From Sordariomycetes sp. S80-01Y (Eukaryota > Ascomycota > Sordariomycetes), in NCBI GenBank assembly GCA_037042185.1, contig JAXQJY010000033.1, positions 868,001-932,000 on the forward strand: DNA of 64,000 nt, given 5' to 3'. Positions 1-11,814 of the stretch are shown piece after piece. The stretch's first letter is position 1. Every line of letters starts with the position of its first letter. A program made the position numbers and the translations under genes. Under the pieces are notes generated by a model. The model was not told the DNA's origin. It worked only from the letters and a program-made list of their open reading frames with translations, and searched no databases.

Positions 1-1558
1 GCGAACTTGGTGGTTCAGGGGGGGGCTTCACGTTGACGGAAGCCAAGCGTCTTTGATATCGTGAGTTAAGAGATGGCAAGGCTGAGAAGTCCTCACTAAC
101 GAGTTCATGGACGGACGAAAAGATATGTGCCACGCGGGGAAAGAGTCGTCCGATGCTCGAGGGCCAGGGAGAGATTTAAAAAAGGGCCCCAGGCCCAGGG
201 CCCACGAGTCGGCGGTGGGATGACGATGCTGGGCCCGCCGGGTTCGGGGTGGTGGACCATCGTGAAAAATTGCCCACTCTTTCTTGCATGGAGTTCTCGA
301 CTCAGTCGAGGAGAGGCTCGTGACTCGTTCAGGGACCGCAGGGGTGGACGAGCTAGTCAGCTAGCGCCCCTGGTTCGGATCTCATTCTTCTTCCTTCTGT
401 TGCATGGCTCGGCGTGGGAGGCGGCATATGGGATGGTGTGTCCATGTAGCGCTGTGGGTTGACTCGTGCGGCTATTTGGTGGGCTGCCGCCGTTGGCGAT
501 GGCCCCGACGGCACTCTTGCTGCGTACTGCATTCATTGCCCTTTGATTCTGGGTTGGTGGCGAGGGAAGGACTGGCTGGAGGTGGCCGGCTGCTGGATGA
601 ATGCGTTGGGTGATCGACCCTTGACGGCGACTCAGAGGTGCGAGCGTTGGCAGCGGAAGGCCGAAGTGGAGACGACAGCCGCTAAAGATATCGTGGTGGT
701 TGGTCGCGGTACTGGCTCGCGCTCGACGTTTTCACTCATCGAGGTTCCAGGGCCGTCAAGTTTTCGCAGCGGCCAATCCGGTACCTGAACGTCTGCAACC
801 GTCGAATTCTTCCTCCCCTGTTCGCGGCTGCAAAGCTGTCCATGTGACCTCTTGCTCGCTGCTCCTCAGGGCAACTTCGGCCGGCGCCGCCGTTGCAAAG
901 TTCACCCTCACCGCGGGACTGTTGGCAAGCTTCGGTGACCGGCTTGTCCCCGTTCGTAAAGCCGAGCACGCCGCACCCCGTACTCCGTACTTACATAGTA
1001 GTAATACGTCGTTATGCGCGCGCCGTGGGTATCATCATGCTGGCTGGCAATGCGTCTGCCAGCATCTGCCCCGCTGTCGTCCGTCATCAGAGCGGAGCCC
1101 ATCGTCGCTTTCGTCGCTGTCGACCCCACCGTCCCGGCTTGACGACATCATCGTCTCCAGGACCCTGAGGATTGACACAGACGCCTGAAGACCGTCGATG
1201 GGGGCAGACGAGCGTTCTGGGTGGCTATCGGGGCGACATCTCGGTAGGCCCAGCGGCTGTGGTCATTGACGGAGCCGTCTCCGGTTGATCCCGATCGACG
1301 CTTTACGAGGGCTGTCGTCGTGAGGCTGAAGAGTTTTGTTCTCCTCATCGAGACAGCACTGGTCGGCTGCATGTCCCAGAACGCCACCGATGGTCCCCCA
1401 CGCCGTCACGGCACACCTTCAGCCTGTCCTTCGACCAGTGCATTTGCATGTCAATCAACCCTGTACAGATGATTGTGTGTCAGAATTGCCTACCCCTCGC
1501 CAACCACCACTGTTACGTTTTATACTAGGTGGTCTTCATGGTGACTGTATTTAACCGT
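1..1558. other. Left-edge intergenic stretch, no gene recognised
   Basis: Only short, overlapping open frames on both strands, with no recognisable domain and no splice pattern linking them. It may hold the 3' flank of the DUF7580 gene that ends at 1559 and the flank of a gene outside the window. Confidence 0.5.
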
Positions 1559-3603
1559 CTACTTGATTACTGGATAGCAACTTTGCAGGGGCCCAACGAC
1601 GTCTCGAAGCACTGCATCAGCAAGCCTCGCGTCACCTTCCTTCCCGTCGTTGACATACTTGAAGTCGAAACAGATACACTTCCGTATCGCATCATACAGC
1701 TTCCCACCATCGTCTCGGCCAAAGTACTCTTCCAGGTCACTTTTCGAGCGCTTGATCCAGAGGAAGGCGCTGTAAAACAAGGTCGTGTCGTTCTCTATGC
1801 CATCGGAGTCGTCCAGGGCATTTGCCCAGCTTGGTTGCTGATGCAGACGGGTCCCGTGCAGTAGCTCCAAGAGAAGTATTCCCAGCTGCAGGAGACACGC
1901 TCTTGCCTCTTGTCCGCCCGTAACCGTGGCTTCGCCAGAGCCTCTTGACGGACGATACGGGAAGTATGGTCCTGACAAGTTCCTCGCTGGGCGCGTCGAG
2001 AAGTCGCCAAGCACTATCATGGTGTCGTGGTCGATGCTGCTGGGGAACCAGGCCGTGGTGGCTAGCGCGACAAAGTTGATGCTGAGACGGAGCCCAATTT
2101 CCAAACGCTTCAACTTGGAAGATACCGTGTGAATCACTGTGGCGAGCTTGGCTGTCTCGGTGAGTGGTACAGTTAGCTTAGAATTGTCCATGGCACGATC
2201 GGGTCGCAAGATGGTCTTCGCCTTACGACCCAGTTGAAACATGGCGTGTCTTCTGTCACCTCGGCCCTCCAATGTCATTCTCTCTATCAAACCGCAGACG
2301 TCGTCGACCACGCAACACTCATCCAGGCTTCGCGTCTCCCGGTCAGTCACAAGAGGGCTCTGAGAAGCTGCCCTCCCATCTGATAGAACACTATACATCA
2401 TCAGCTAGGCCAAGGGAAAGAAGTACGCCGTCGATCCTTACCCGTTCTCAATTTTAGGACACACTCGCCGATCACCTGTGTCGGTAGTGGAATGCAGAGG
2501 TAACGAACGCTTGCCCCGCGTTTTGATGAAGCTCTTTAGTCCATGAGTTCGCGGTCCAATGTGCGTCTTGACTGTGCTCATTGCTGTAGGCGACATCAGG
2601 CAAGACGCGCTGCTCGTCGCATTTGAGGCGGCCAGAGCTGAGACCCTCGTCTGTTGGGAAGCTACCATCAACTCCCGTCGCTGCCTTTTGTGTCTTATTT
2701 CTGCAACAAGAATTGACACTCTATCAGAATAGGATCCGGGCTGGGGTAGCGCTGGCGATTCTTGACAATCGTTCGAAGCAATGCGTTCTTCCAGCAGCTC
2801 GAGTCCGAACAGAGCAGTGTGATCACCACCTCGAATCATAGTGTCCAGACGTGCTGAGCCGGTTCTTTTGTTCGGGATCTCTTCGTCCAGCCTGAGCTGC
2901 AACGATATACCAACCGTGTGCTCCGGCATGCATGCACAGTCCCAAAGCGATAAATCGTCGTTGAAGGCACTCGCTTGGCTGTGGAATTGTGTTAGGGCGA
3001 GAGTACTTTGTTTTGATGGCGATTTCTGTACGCCATCATCTCGGTCCAGGAAACGATGGAGTTTGTCATTTGCCTCGCTCACGGCGCCCAACAGCCGATC
3101 TTTCTCAGAGCTGAAGCTGAGCTTGAGTCGATAGATCTGCTTATCGAGGAGATCTGTATCTTGCTCCAAGACCTCCTTTTTGTTAAACCAGTTTCTCTCA
3201 TGGAGCAAAGCAGCCTTACCTGTTCCTGGGGCAGCAGGTCGTGCAAGCCTTGCGCTGCCTGGCATAATGCTTCCAGCTGGTCCTGAAACCAGGGGAGCTC
3301 AACTTCGTCCAACCTTGACTGCAGGGCCATGCAAACCGTGGGCTGGCCCCATAAATGCGTCTCGGTTTCGTCAAGGAGGCGCCTATACTCGGAATCCGAT
3401 ATTTCTGTAGGTCCCAGCAGCCTTTTGACGACCTGGCGGTACGCGATCTCCTCCTCCCTCAGTCTAGCTATAAAGGTAGCGAACGTAGTCTCGAACTGCC
3501 ACCACGACTTCGACTTCTCCAGACATTTCTTGACCGAAAGTGCTGAATTGACAACAAGCGGGAGGGTTCCCAGCACAATCCCTGCGATCTCAAACCCAGA
3601 CAT
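1559..3603 (-). CDS. DUF7580-domain protein (fungal HeLo/STAND-neighbour type)
   Basis: Three exons: 3603-3220, 3175-2442 and 2390-1559 (649 aa). Intron 1 (44 bp, GTAAGG..AAAAAG) is phase 0 and intron 2 (51 bp, GTAAGG..TATAG) is phase 2. Joining them restores one frame. The start MSGFEIAGIVLGTLPLVVNS is the usual opening of fungal DUF7580 and prion-inhibition-like proteins: a short hydrophobic helix, then an all-helical region. A middle segment of about 130-370 is charged and low-complexity. The C-terminal third has the conserved pattern LATVIHTVSSKLKRLEIGLR, then LLQLGILLLELLHGTRL, which ends this family. No catalytic residue is evident. The family is often found in accessory loci with heterokaryon-incompatibility-like genes, but the function of this protein is unknown. 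It is divergent from the C2H2 gene at 4025. Confidence 0.8.
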
Positions 3604-4024
3604 AGTCTAATTGGGGCCAAGATCAGCCTCGATTACCCGGTCAAGGTGAAGCTTAGTAGTTCGGTGAGCCTGTCATATTCAAATGGTTGGTTGCTTTCGG
3701 ATTTGTTTCTGAGGCTTTTTGGTCAGGATATCTATTTGCTCCTCATATGTCGGCCGTACCACGCCGGAGTGACACACGTGATTAAGAGCTGCATCTCGTG
3801 CAGGAGTCCTTCCCCTCAAGCACGAAATCTGCCTCGCCTCATACCTCGTCCAATGGCTGAAGGCAAGGCACAACTGACTACTTTGTACACTTTGAATGAC
3901 TCCGTCTCAATTTTGAGAAACATCACCCTGCTCCCACCATCGACAACCACAACTACAGGCACAGGACTGCTTGGTTTATCTCAAAGAGTGTTTCTGGACA
4001 GCCTCTTATCATAATCATACTCAT
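3604..4024. promoter_or_regulatory. Shared divergent intergenic region of the DUF7580 and C2H2 genes
   Basis: 421 bp separates the two start codons, so both promoters must lie here or overlap upstream gene ends. No clear TATA box or named factor site was recognised. The right half is rich in short CA/AC tracts. Calling it a bidirectional promoter is inference from gene orientation. Confidence 0.45.
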
Positions 4025-6238
4025 ATGGACACTTATGAGCTGCCCGCAAGAACCGACAAAGCAAGTCCAAATCTAGGGGAGTCGCCTGATGAGGGCGTGC
4101 GGGCCTCCACCAGCTTGACTTCGTTGGTTCGAGCAACGCATTCGAGGCTCTCCACACTTGTTGAGCAGATACAAAGCTCTCCCTACCATACTTCGTCTGA
4201 CCTGCTCAGTGATGAGAAAGGCAGGTTCATTCTGTGGGCGGGAAGGAAATATCTCAGAGGAGATGATCAGGATCTCGACTGGCACCTAAGTCAATCAACC
4301 CACGTCAAAAGAAGCACAACTTCAACGCTTGAGAGAATAGACAACGTTATAGGTAGACGTATGTATGGCCGATATCAATGCTCAAACATTCACTTTATTT
4401 GAAATACAAGTTTGCTAATACATGACAAAGTCTCAAATATTGTCGAAGGTCTTTCGCCTAACAGGTGTGACGATACCGAGCGCTCGTCACAAGACCTTGC
4501 TCTTTTGTCAAGTCAAAGAATAGCGCAGGCTCTTCATGGCACTCAATCTGAACGAACCAGAGGGTCCACGGAAGCAGTGCGGCAGACTACCGAGTTCGCT
4601 GAGCTGTTCCTCAACTTACGATCCGCGAACACCCACCTTCTGAGCTTGTCCACTCTGCTAGGAAGAGAGTCGCCTCGGCCACCTGCGAGGGGTCCAGTAA
4701 GAGCAGCCATAGATCCAAAACATGAACTCGATACTTTCCGTCGCAACTTTCCGGCTGTTGAAGTCTGGCTAGCTCGGAGAATCTGCAAACATATAGTGCA
4801 GCGAAGACATTGGATTGTCTCTCGCCAAACTGCTTCTCGGACGACAAAGGATAACGTCCATGAATCAAAGGCATCAGCGGCAAATGACTTTTCGAGCTCG
4901 AGTCACCCAATTTCTAAAAGGGGAGAAAATAATTCTCAATTCGATGGCTTCAACAGTAGGTTCTTACGCGGCCATGAGGTCTTACAATCGTTGAGTGCCA
5001 ACCCTGCAACTATCCAGCGCATTCCTCGAATAGCGCTGCGCGAAAATCTGGTCACTTTTAGGGACATCTCTGTACAGCCAACGCCACTGGGAGATGATGA
5101 TATTACTGGTGGCAGTGTCCGCACACTGCCGAAGCTGGACAAGCTACGGTTCAATGGAGCTTCTCTTCGATACAATGCAAAGATCGAATGTCCATTTTGC
5201 CGGACAATGCAGTTCTTGAAAAATGAGGAAGAGTGGGAGTCAGTCAGCCTTCGCACATTTGTCACCCTCTACACTTCGCTAACCTATTCCACCTAAAGAT
5301 TCCACCTCTTTTCAGACCTCAAGCTCTTCACATGTACCTTCGCGACATGCGACTCTCTCAGCTTTCGATCTGAGAAGGCGTGGTTCCAGCATGAAGTCGA
5401 GGAACACAGACGATGCTGGATATGTCACTTGTGCGAAAAAAGTCATCGCTCCGGAATAAGCTTTCTCAGACACCTGGAGTTTGATCACGAGAACAAATCT
5501 TCTATCGATCAAGAAATTCTCTTGCTTGAGGCTTGTTCGAAGCCTCAAGCTCTCTTCTACGAGCACGACTGTCCATTCTGCTATGCGTGGAGAGTCCCCC
5601 ATCCAATGACCAATGATAACTCAGCCGATTTCAGCGCCCACGTTGGGAGTCATTTCCGATGGATTGCTTTGCAAGCATTGCCCCGAATAATCGAGGGTCT
5701 TGAGTATGATCCTGAGGGAACAAACATCCACGTTTCCCATGATCGTTCTGAAGGAGAGGAAGCAGGGGTACGGTCAGCAGGACCGAGCCCACCCTGCAGT
5801 GATTGTTCCTCAGACTCTAATCACGACGGGAAAGGTGGCTCATCCTCCGCACCCAATGTGGCACCTTCAACGGTTCCAACCTCAGCAATGACGAGCATGG
5901 AAGAGAAGAAGTCGTGCTCTACTGCGTGGTGTGCCGCGTCAACTCAACAACCTCTACCTCCTCGCACAAGAGTAGATGAGCTTGAGAAATTCAATATGTC
6001 CTCTTGGTTTGAGGATGTGAATGATTTGTCCGGGAATGCATTGTGCTGGGTGTGCCACTGTTGCGGTGAAGGTCCGTTTATTATGGCTACGACAGTAAGC
6101 TGTCTTGTATGCCACCATGAGCACTGCTCTGGTTGTCGGAAAGCAAGCGATTATCCGTACTGCCCTCTGGCCGGGGATATGCTCCCCGATGAGTTCGATA
6201 AAGGTCTCGTTGTTCAAAGGAATGCTCTCTTCCACTGA
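4025..6238 (+). CDS. C2H2 / treble-clef zinc-binding protein (oxidoreductase acuF-like family)
   Basis: Three exons: 4025-4358, 4431-5238 and 5299-6238 (693 aa). Intron 1 is 72 bp (GTATGT, branch GCTAATAC). Intron 2 is 60 bp with the unusual donor GTCAGT and branch GCTAACC. Only this pairing gives the conserved linker EEEWEFHLFSDLKLFTCTF. The helical N-terminus resembles that of fungal acuF-like proteins. Around residues 360-450 is a Cys/His block: CPFC, then CTFATC, an H-x4-H pair (HEVEEH) and CHLC with RHLEFDH. Near residues 630-660 is a second, C-rich module (CWVCHCC, CLVCHHEHCSGC), probably another zinc site. A Ser-rich linker separates the modules. Nucleic-acid or protein binding is plausible but no function is established. 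Its divergent partner is a DUF7580 gene. Confidence 0.78.
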
Positions 6239-6781
6239 CACATCTGGAAGCTTAGTTGATTCAAAGATTGGGAGTGGATCAGGCCGTTGGCAGGATTGAA
6301 GACGACTAATATAAAGGGGTTCCGAGACTTCCTGTTCTTCCAATGTCATCAGCCCACCTGGCTTTGCCGTTTGCTATTTCTGAATTCTCTTCCGAGTGAT
6401 GCTTTCCTGACAAGAGACGTGGTTCACACATAAACAAGACTCGCCATCGGCCCTACCACATATGAGGTTTCCCAAGGGATAAGACCTAGGCTTGTGAAGC
6501 AGCGTTTGCGGCTGCACAACGGGCAACAGCGAAAAGTATAATTGCATATGTTTAGGGAGTCAGGAGCCTAGGACTGCTTGAAGAATCTCTGAAAAACTAT
6601 CCAGCCAGTCGACTTGGCAACGCAAAATAAGTGACCTTGGAGGCTTGGTTCTTGGAGATCGGGGGACCACCCAGCAACACCAAGTGAACTTCGCTACAGC
6701 ATGAAGGCTTTTAGTAGTTAAGATGTCAAGACGGAAACTTGCATTTGCTTTCCCACCATCAACCGGTAGCGTTTAAGAAGC
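6239..6781. other. Convergent intergenic stretch, nothing recognised
   Basis: Lies between the 3' ends of the C2H2 gene and the dynein light-chain gene. It should contain both polyadenylation regions. No open frame or RNA gene could be supported. Confidence 0.4.
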
Positions 6782-7413
6782 TCAGATGGCAACCCAAATC
6801 AGCATAATTACAACATCCAACCCCTTGCCCTCGCCGCCATCGTACTTGAACGTCCACATGCCATCCTTCTTCTCATCCCAGTACGCACCCGTGGCGCTGT
6901 GCATACCCCTCCTCCCAACGTGAGGCTTTCCATCCGTAGCGGTCGCCTCGGAGCTGGTCGAGATGTGAGGCTCCTCGGCCTTGGATTCGGCGCCGCCGCG
7001 AGACTTGTTGAGGGCGGAGGTGGGAACGAGGTGCTGGACGATGGTGCTGTTGCAGGCAAACTTGAAGCCCGGGGCCGATGCGTCCTTAGGGGTGGCCTCG
7101 GAGATGACCTGCTTGAGCATGTTGCTCTGCTAGCTATTAGCCTCGTGCATCGATCTCGAAGGAGGGCGGAGGAACGCACGATGATCTGGCTGTTCCATGA
7201 TTCCGTCTTTGCGTGGTCGTAGTACTCGGCACTACCAATTGCGCTGTTACAGACCTGCGCGGCGTGTTAGTTAACAGCTCGGGCAGTCGTTGGGTTCTGG
7301 GTCAACCGACGTCGGCGGCGATCTGCTTGAGGCGCTGGTAAGGAATCGGCTGTTCGTTCGTCAGCATTTCCTCATGTGCTGTTTTCCATCGTCAATCATA
7401 CAGGAGTGGCCAT
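6782..7413 (-). CDS. Dynein light chain, Tctex-type
   Basis: Four exons rebuilt from splice signals: 7413-7402 (MATP), 7349-7311, 7254-7180 and 7129-6782, all joined in phase 0; 157 aa. Introns are 52, 56 and 50 bp. The spliced protein reads PIPYQRLKQIAADVCNSAIG, then YYDHAKTESWNSQII, then FKFACNSTIVQH, and ends GAYWDEKKDGMWTFKYD...VVIMLIWVAI. This is the order of helices and strands in Tctex-1/DYNLT proteins. About 40 extra residues (Ser/Ala/Lys-rich) sit between the STIVQH strand and the GMHSATGAYWD strand, making it longer than the usual 113 aa. Expected role: dimeric cargo-adaptor light chain of cytoplasmic dynein, bound to the intermediate chain. The last acceptor could be 3 nt further on (Gln included or not). 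Intron 2 uses the donor GTCGGT. Confidence 0.87.
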
Positions 7414-8076
7414 TTTGAAGATTGCAGGGCTGGTCGGGTCGTGAGGAAGGCGTTTCGTAGGTAAACAATGCGGTGTCGCGTGTTGAGGCGAAGATAGGAT
7501 ACAGGCGTGCTAAGTAATCTGCCAATCACAAATCAGCATAACCAATCCCACCCGTGCATTGACACGCACAATGCGCGCGCCCAGGCGTACTCACCAAAAT
7601 GCGGTTGACGTCCAGCGTTCAGGGAAATAGTTGTTATCGCCGTTGAATGTTTGTTTCGTGGACCGTGATGCAACTTTCCCCTTTTTGGCCGCCTCTCCAT
7701 CACCGCCTCGCGGGGCAACCGTCCACTGTCGTTCTTCACGTGACGCCGTCCAATCGAAGCCCCCACGTGCCTGCAGAGCTCTCCAAATCCGGGATCAGAG
7801 TGGGGGCATTGACCGGAAAGCATCGTCACTTCCAGCCCAGCATGGTCGGGCCTCTCTTCAGACTTTCTCCCCTTCTCGTGAGTCAATTTTCCCTCCTCGA
7901 CGGTGTCGATACAAAGATTCGAGCGGCGACGAACGACGATATATATGACGACGTCTTGTTCATCTATCAATTGACGACTGCCTCCGAACGAGAAACCCTA
8001 TCCAGCGAAAACCAATTACACCAGCGAGGCGTATCTACCGAAAGCACGAGGGGTTTGCAGCCGAACAAGCATCACC
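7414..8076. promoter_or_regulatory. Divergent region between dynein light chain and VTC1
   Basis: 663 bp holding both promoters. The VTC1-proximal half (about 7860-8070) is rich in CT tracts, typical of leaders of well-expressed fungal genes. Short open frames here show no protein similarity I recognise. Confidence 0.4.
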
Positions 8077-8526
8077 ATGTCATCCCAACCTCTCCTTCAG
8101 ACCTCGCAGGGTACGCATCTCTCCTCTCACTCCCAATTGAAGCCTCGCTGACATTCTGCAGGCAAGCGCATCGCCCTTCCGACCCGAGTCGAGCCTAAAG
8201 TCTTCTTCGCCAACGAGCGAACCTTCCTCTCATGGCTCAACTTCACCGTCATCCTCGGTGCGCTTGCCATTGGCATGCTCAACTTCGGCGATCGTCCGGC
8301 TTTCATCTCGGCCTTCCTCTTCACGGGCGTCGCCATGCTGACCATGATATATGCCCTATTCACATACCACTGGAGGGCGAAGAGCATACGGGTGCGGGGA
8401 CAGGCCGGCTTTGATGATCGGTTCGGACCGACAGTGCTTGCCATCATTTTGCTGTTGGCGGTTATTGTAAACTTCGTGTTGAGGATTATCGACCGTAGCA
8501 AGAAGGAGCACAATGGCCAGCTGTAG
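8077..8526 (+). CDS. VTC1: Vacuolar transporter chaperone 1 (VTC1, polyphosphate polymerase complex)
   Basis: Exons 8077-8110 and 8162-8526; the 51-bp intron is phase 1 (GTACGC..TGCAG). The product is 132 aa, close to the 129 aa of yeast Vtc1. After [20 protein letters not shown] comes the DUF202 hallmark [15 protein letters not shown], then three hydrophobic helices at about residues 45-60, 66-88 and 105-125, and a charged tail. The conserved Arg of RTFLSWL sits in helix 1 and is part of the polyphosphate pore in the family. Role: membrane subunit of the VTC complex that makes and imports polyphosphate at the vacuole. Tail-to-tail with the Alba gene, 309 bp apart. Confidence 0.93.
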
Positions 8527-8835
8527 GTCTTCCACTGATGGCTGGATCCGGCCCGCGGCATTGTGGCTTTTGGATAATTAGGCGGCTTAGGGCTGGTGCT
8601 GATGGATAAAGCTGTTGAGAAGAAACGAGAAAGTAGCGGCAGTATGTTTTCCATGGCGTTGTTTGGGGTGTATGGTCATCTGGTAGCATAGCAGCCTTTC
8701 AATTGCAGCGATATGAAAAATCAAAGTGTCTTTCTGGTCAAACCAAGGGGTATCTCTTCCTTCTCTGTCATGCCACAACTCCTTTTAATGCAGTAATACC
8801 GTGTCCGTTGCCCAGATAATTGAAATAAAACACTC
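8527..8835. other. Convergent spacer, nothing recognised
   Basis: 309 bp between VTC1 and the Alba gene 3' ends, presumably both 3' UTRs. An AATAAAA-like stretch lies at 8822-8829. Confidence 0.4.
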
Positions 8836-9459
8836 TCATGCCGACTTCACCTCGCTCATCTGAACAGTAATGCCCTCCCTCGTCTTCAACTCCTGCACCG
8901 TATCCAAGGACAAAAAGATTCTCAAGGATTTGACCACGCTTGGGCTCGATGGTGGCTTGACGGCCTTCTCAAATCGACTTTCCATGGTCTCAAAATAATC
9001 CTCGTCCTCGTCCGCATCATCATCACACCCGACGCCTTCAAGCACCGTCTTCTCAACGACATCTGCCTTCTTCACCTTCTTCTTCTCCACGCGCTCCATC
9101 CCGAACATTTCATTGTACTGCCACCAACTCTTCCCCTCGCCCTTCAATATCCGCTTACACTGCTCCACAACGGTGATGAGTTTGCAGACCTCGGGCGGCC
9201 GCGCGTAGAGGAGGACGATCCCATTTGGCGAGTTATCGAGGAGGTGTTGCGTTGCGGATGCTACGCGAGTCTGGATGTGGGTTGATGATATGATTGAGAG
9301 GGGGAGCACGTTGTGCTTGTGGGTGAGAGTTGTGATGATCGGCTGATGGGGGGTTATGAGCGTTGGTCTTGAAACAGCTTCTGGAGTCCCAGGCTTCTTA
9401 AGCGGTTCCTTCGCCGATAAATGGTCTTGTTTCCGCTTTTTTGAGCCGGCGGTTGACAT
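8836..9459 (-). CDS. Alba-like DNA/RNA-binding protein (possible RNase P/MRP subunit)
   Basis: Intronless, 207 aa. The segment NVLPLSIISSTHIQTRVASA, followed by LLDNSPNGIVLLYARPPEVCKLITVVEQCKRI at residues about 49-105, has the Alba alternation of strands and helices, including the hydrophobic VLLYARP strand and the KLITVVEQCKR helix. A basic N-terminus and an acidic DDDADEDEDYF linker flank it. Eukaryotic Alba proteins of this type include the Pop6/Pop7 and Rpp20/Rpp25 subunits of RNase P and MRP; that role is inference. The start ATG at 9459 is the first in frame and precedes a Lys-rich stretch. Confidence 0.72.
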   Translation of the reverse strand: MSTAGSKKRKQDHLSAKEPLKKPGTPEAVSRPTLITPHQPIITTLTHKHNVLPLSIISSTHIQTRVASATQHLLDNSPNGIVLLYARPPEVCKLITVVEQCKRILKGEGKSWWQYNEMFGMERVEKKKVKKADVVEKTVLEGVGCDDDADEDEDYFETMESRFEKAVKPPSSPSVVKSLRIFLSLDTVQELKTREGITVQMSEVKSA

Positions 9460-11814
9460 TGCGAAGGTCGCTGTGGTGTGTGTTTGGATAAGTGATCTGG
9501 GCTCATGAAATTCCGCGTCACAGTGTCAACTATCGTGTTTCTTATCTTATCGGTGACTAGCGCTGTAGCCATCACCATGTTGTAGAAGCCGCCAGTCAAA
9601 CAAACATCTATTTTTATCTGAAGTGTTTGGTGTATGATAATTTCTGATAGAAAAAGTATTTTATTGCAATTCTTTGAAGGCATCGAATTTGCTGAGGGCT
9701 GGGGGCTGTTGTGAACGACTTCTTCTGGTAGAACCACCGCGGATTGCCCACAGCCAACCCCCTGTTGGAACCGCGTTGAGATAAAAGCCCCAATAATTTC
9801 AAATGAAGTACTCAATGTAATGAACATAAGAGCGCTCTCTTCATTCTTTGCTTTCAGACTCCTTGAACTGTCGTCCCTCTCTTAGGCTGCGGGGATTGCG
9901 TAGCGGATAAAGTGAAGTGTAGGGGTACCGGGTAGCTTGCTCCGGCTCGGGTGTCGATCCTGAGCCCATTAGAGTTTCACCCTGCAGCAGATGGGGAGTC
10001 CGACTCATGCAGGTCGTGATCGCTCATCGGGAGGCCTTTGAAATGACACATGCGATTCAAATCGGTCTGTGACGTGAAATGGCCAGCAGAATCACGGTCA
10101 GAGACTTCATCCGTTGAAAGCCGCCTGCTGCTGTCCCTGGCCTTAAGCGAGCCGTATCCTGATTACGGCTACCGCCCTATCAAACAACAGAAGCACCCCG
10201 CTTCGAATCCTGGCGTGCAGCAGTACCACGCGGCCGGGGAGCTCGGGTGTAGGTCTTGGTACCGGTGCTGCTAGAAGAAGCTAAGGCACAGCACTCTTGC
10301 ACTATATTGGATCTATCGAAAGGAGCCGGCAGGAACATGTAATAGCAAGCTGAAATACTTGGTGAACAAAGGAGTCGGTGCGAAAGGGGAAGGACAGAGT
10401 TGTGCTACCACATTAAGTTTAACATGCGCGTTGTGCTCGGTATTGACTGTCACCTACAGCTGGCACAAAACAGGACTGTTTGGAATGGTGGAGCAAGGTC
10501 TGGTCTACACGCAATACGAGCTTGAGGGGCGAGCATACTCGCTGAGGCCGTTGGCTTGTACAAATAAAACATGTGTTTAATGCACAGGATACTTCAAAAA
10601 GACGCGCCTTGTTGGAGTTTCGACTCTACCGCAAAAGCAATGGACAGTGAGGCGTGAGGCCAACGCTGGCGCCAGGTTGAGGAATTCCCCCTGCGTGTAG
10701 CTCGTACCTTGATAGGCGGCAGGCTGAAACCAGCCAATGGCGAAGGGCGTGGGCCATCCGAGCATTGATGCTGGGGGATCCACATGTACAATTGGAATCA
10801 GGCTTCGGTTGGCCTCCAAGGCCTCCTACACCACCATTTCGATCGGTGCAGACGGCCGCCAAATCAGTGCTCAGCTGCGCCAGTGAATTGCGTACCATTT
10901 CCCGTCTCAGCAACGCAGCAACGACCCAGCTTGGAACTGCCTGCGTTTCCGACTCCTTCCACCTGCTTTCTCTTTCCCTTCTCACCTCACTTTCCATTCA
11001 CCCTCCCGCCAGACAACCGACAACCACCCGGACTCACCCTGTGCCTCGTCTTATCGTCGCTGCACCGAGTCTATTCAAGCACCGGATTGCTGTTAGACCG
11101 CGCCACCGTCTTTCTCATCTTTTTTCCCCCTCCGTCCGTTTCGCAAATAAACGCAGTATTTACTGCACTCGGTACGTACTGCACTGCACGCATGGTCCTG
11201 TGATTCACCCGCCCTGGTTTACAGACTTTCGGCCTGGCGCGTTTTGCCTCAGTGCACCATCATCACATCACCACTCTCCCTGCTGACGCCTCCACCCAGC
11301 ATTTGACTCACCAAACACTCGCTCACTTCGCCCTCATTTCTTCTCTCTGCGTCGAGAGCGTCAGCGACGGACAGCACGAGCGACGCGATTCCATCACTCG
11401 CTGCAACTTCGACCACGTAAAGCTCTGTTTGCATCGTGTCCATCGGGACTCACTGTCATTCAGGCAGCCATCGCCAGCAGCAGCAGCAGCTTGATTGCAG
11501 CAGCAGCCCAGCGGATCCCGAGGTCGCCCCAACAGCGGCCGCAATCAGCCAAGCAGCGTCGAGAACGCCAATCGGCCCAATCTGTCCCAAGCTTCGCCCC
11601 CTGTGGCCCGTGCACGACCCCTTACGTCAGCAAGGTGGTCTGGTCGCCAAGACTTGAGTCGCATCGCATCACGCCTGTCGCATCCGCGTCGCTTTGCCCA
11701 ACCCTCTTCTTGAGTCACCACACTCGTCGTTCACGCTGTCGCAACAAGAGCTCCTTTGCGCTTGAGTTGTGTCGCGTATCTCGACCCTTCACACTCGTCG
11801 ACTCACGATTCTCC
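9460..11814. other. Intergenic and long leader region of the AHC1-like gene
   Basis: 2.35 kb without a supported gene. From about 10,870 to 11,814 the + strand becomes strongly pyrimidine-rich with repeated CACTC/CATC blocks and a CAG run near 11,477-11,510. This suggests a promoter plus long 5' leader for the downstream + strand gene. Open frames in 9354-9827 and 10,050-11,300 look like chance frames. Confidence 0.4.

Noticed and set aside
10185-10265. Possible tRNA T-arm (CTTCGAATCC)
   Set aside because: No matching acceptor, D or anticodon stems could be drawn on either strand.
11491-11814. Upstream extension of the AHC1-like frame
   Set aside because: It lies in a CT- and CAG-rich leader, is not protein-like, and the ATG at 11815 gives the better N-terminus.
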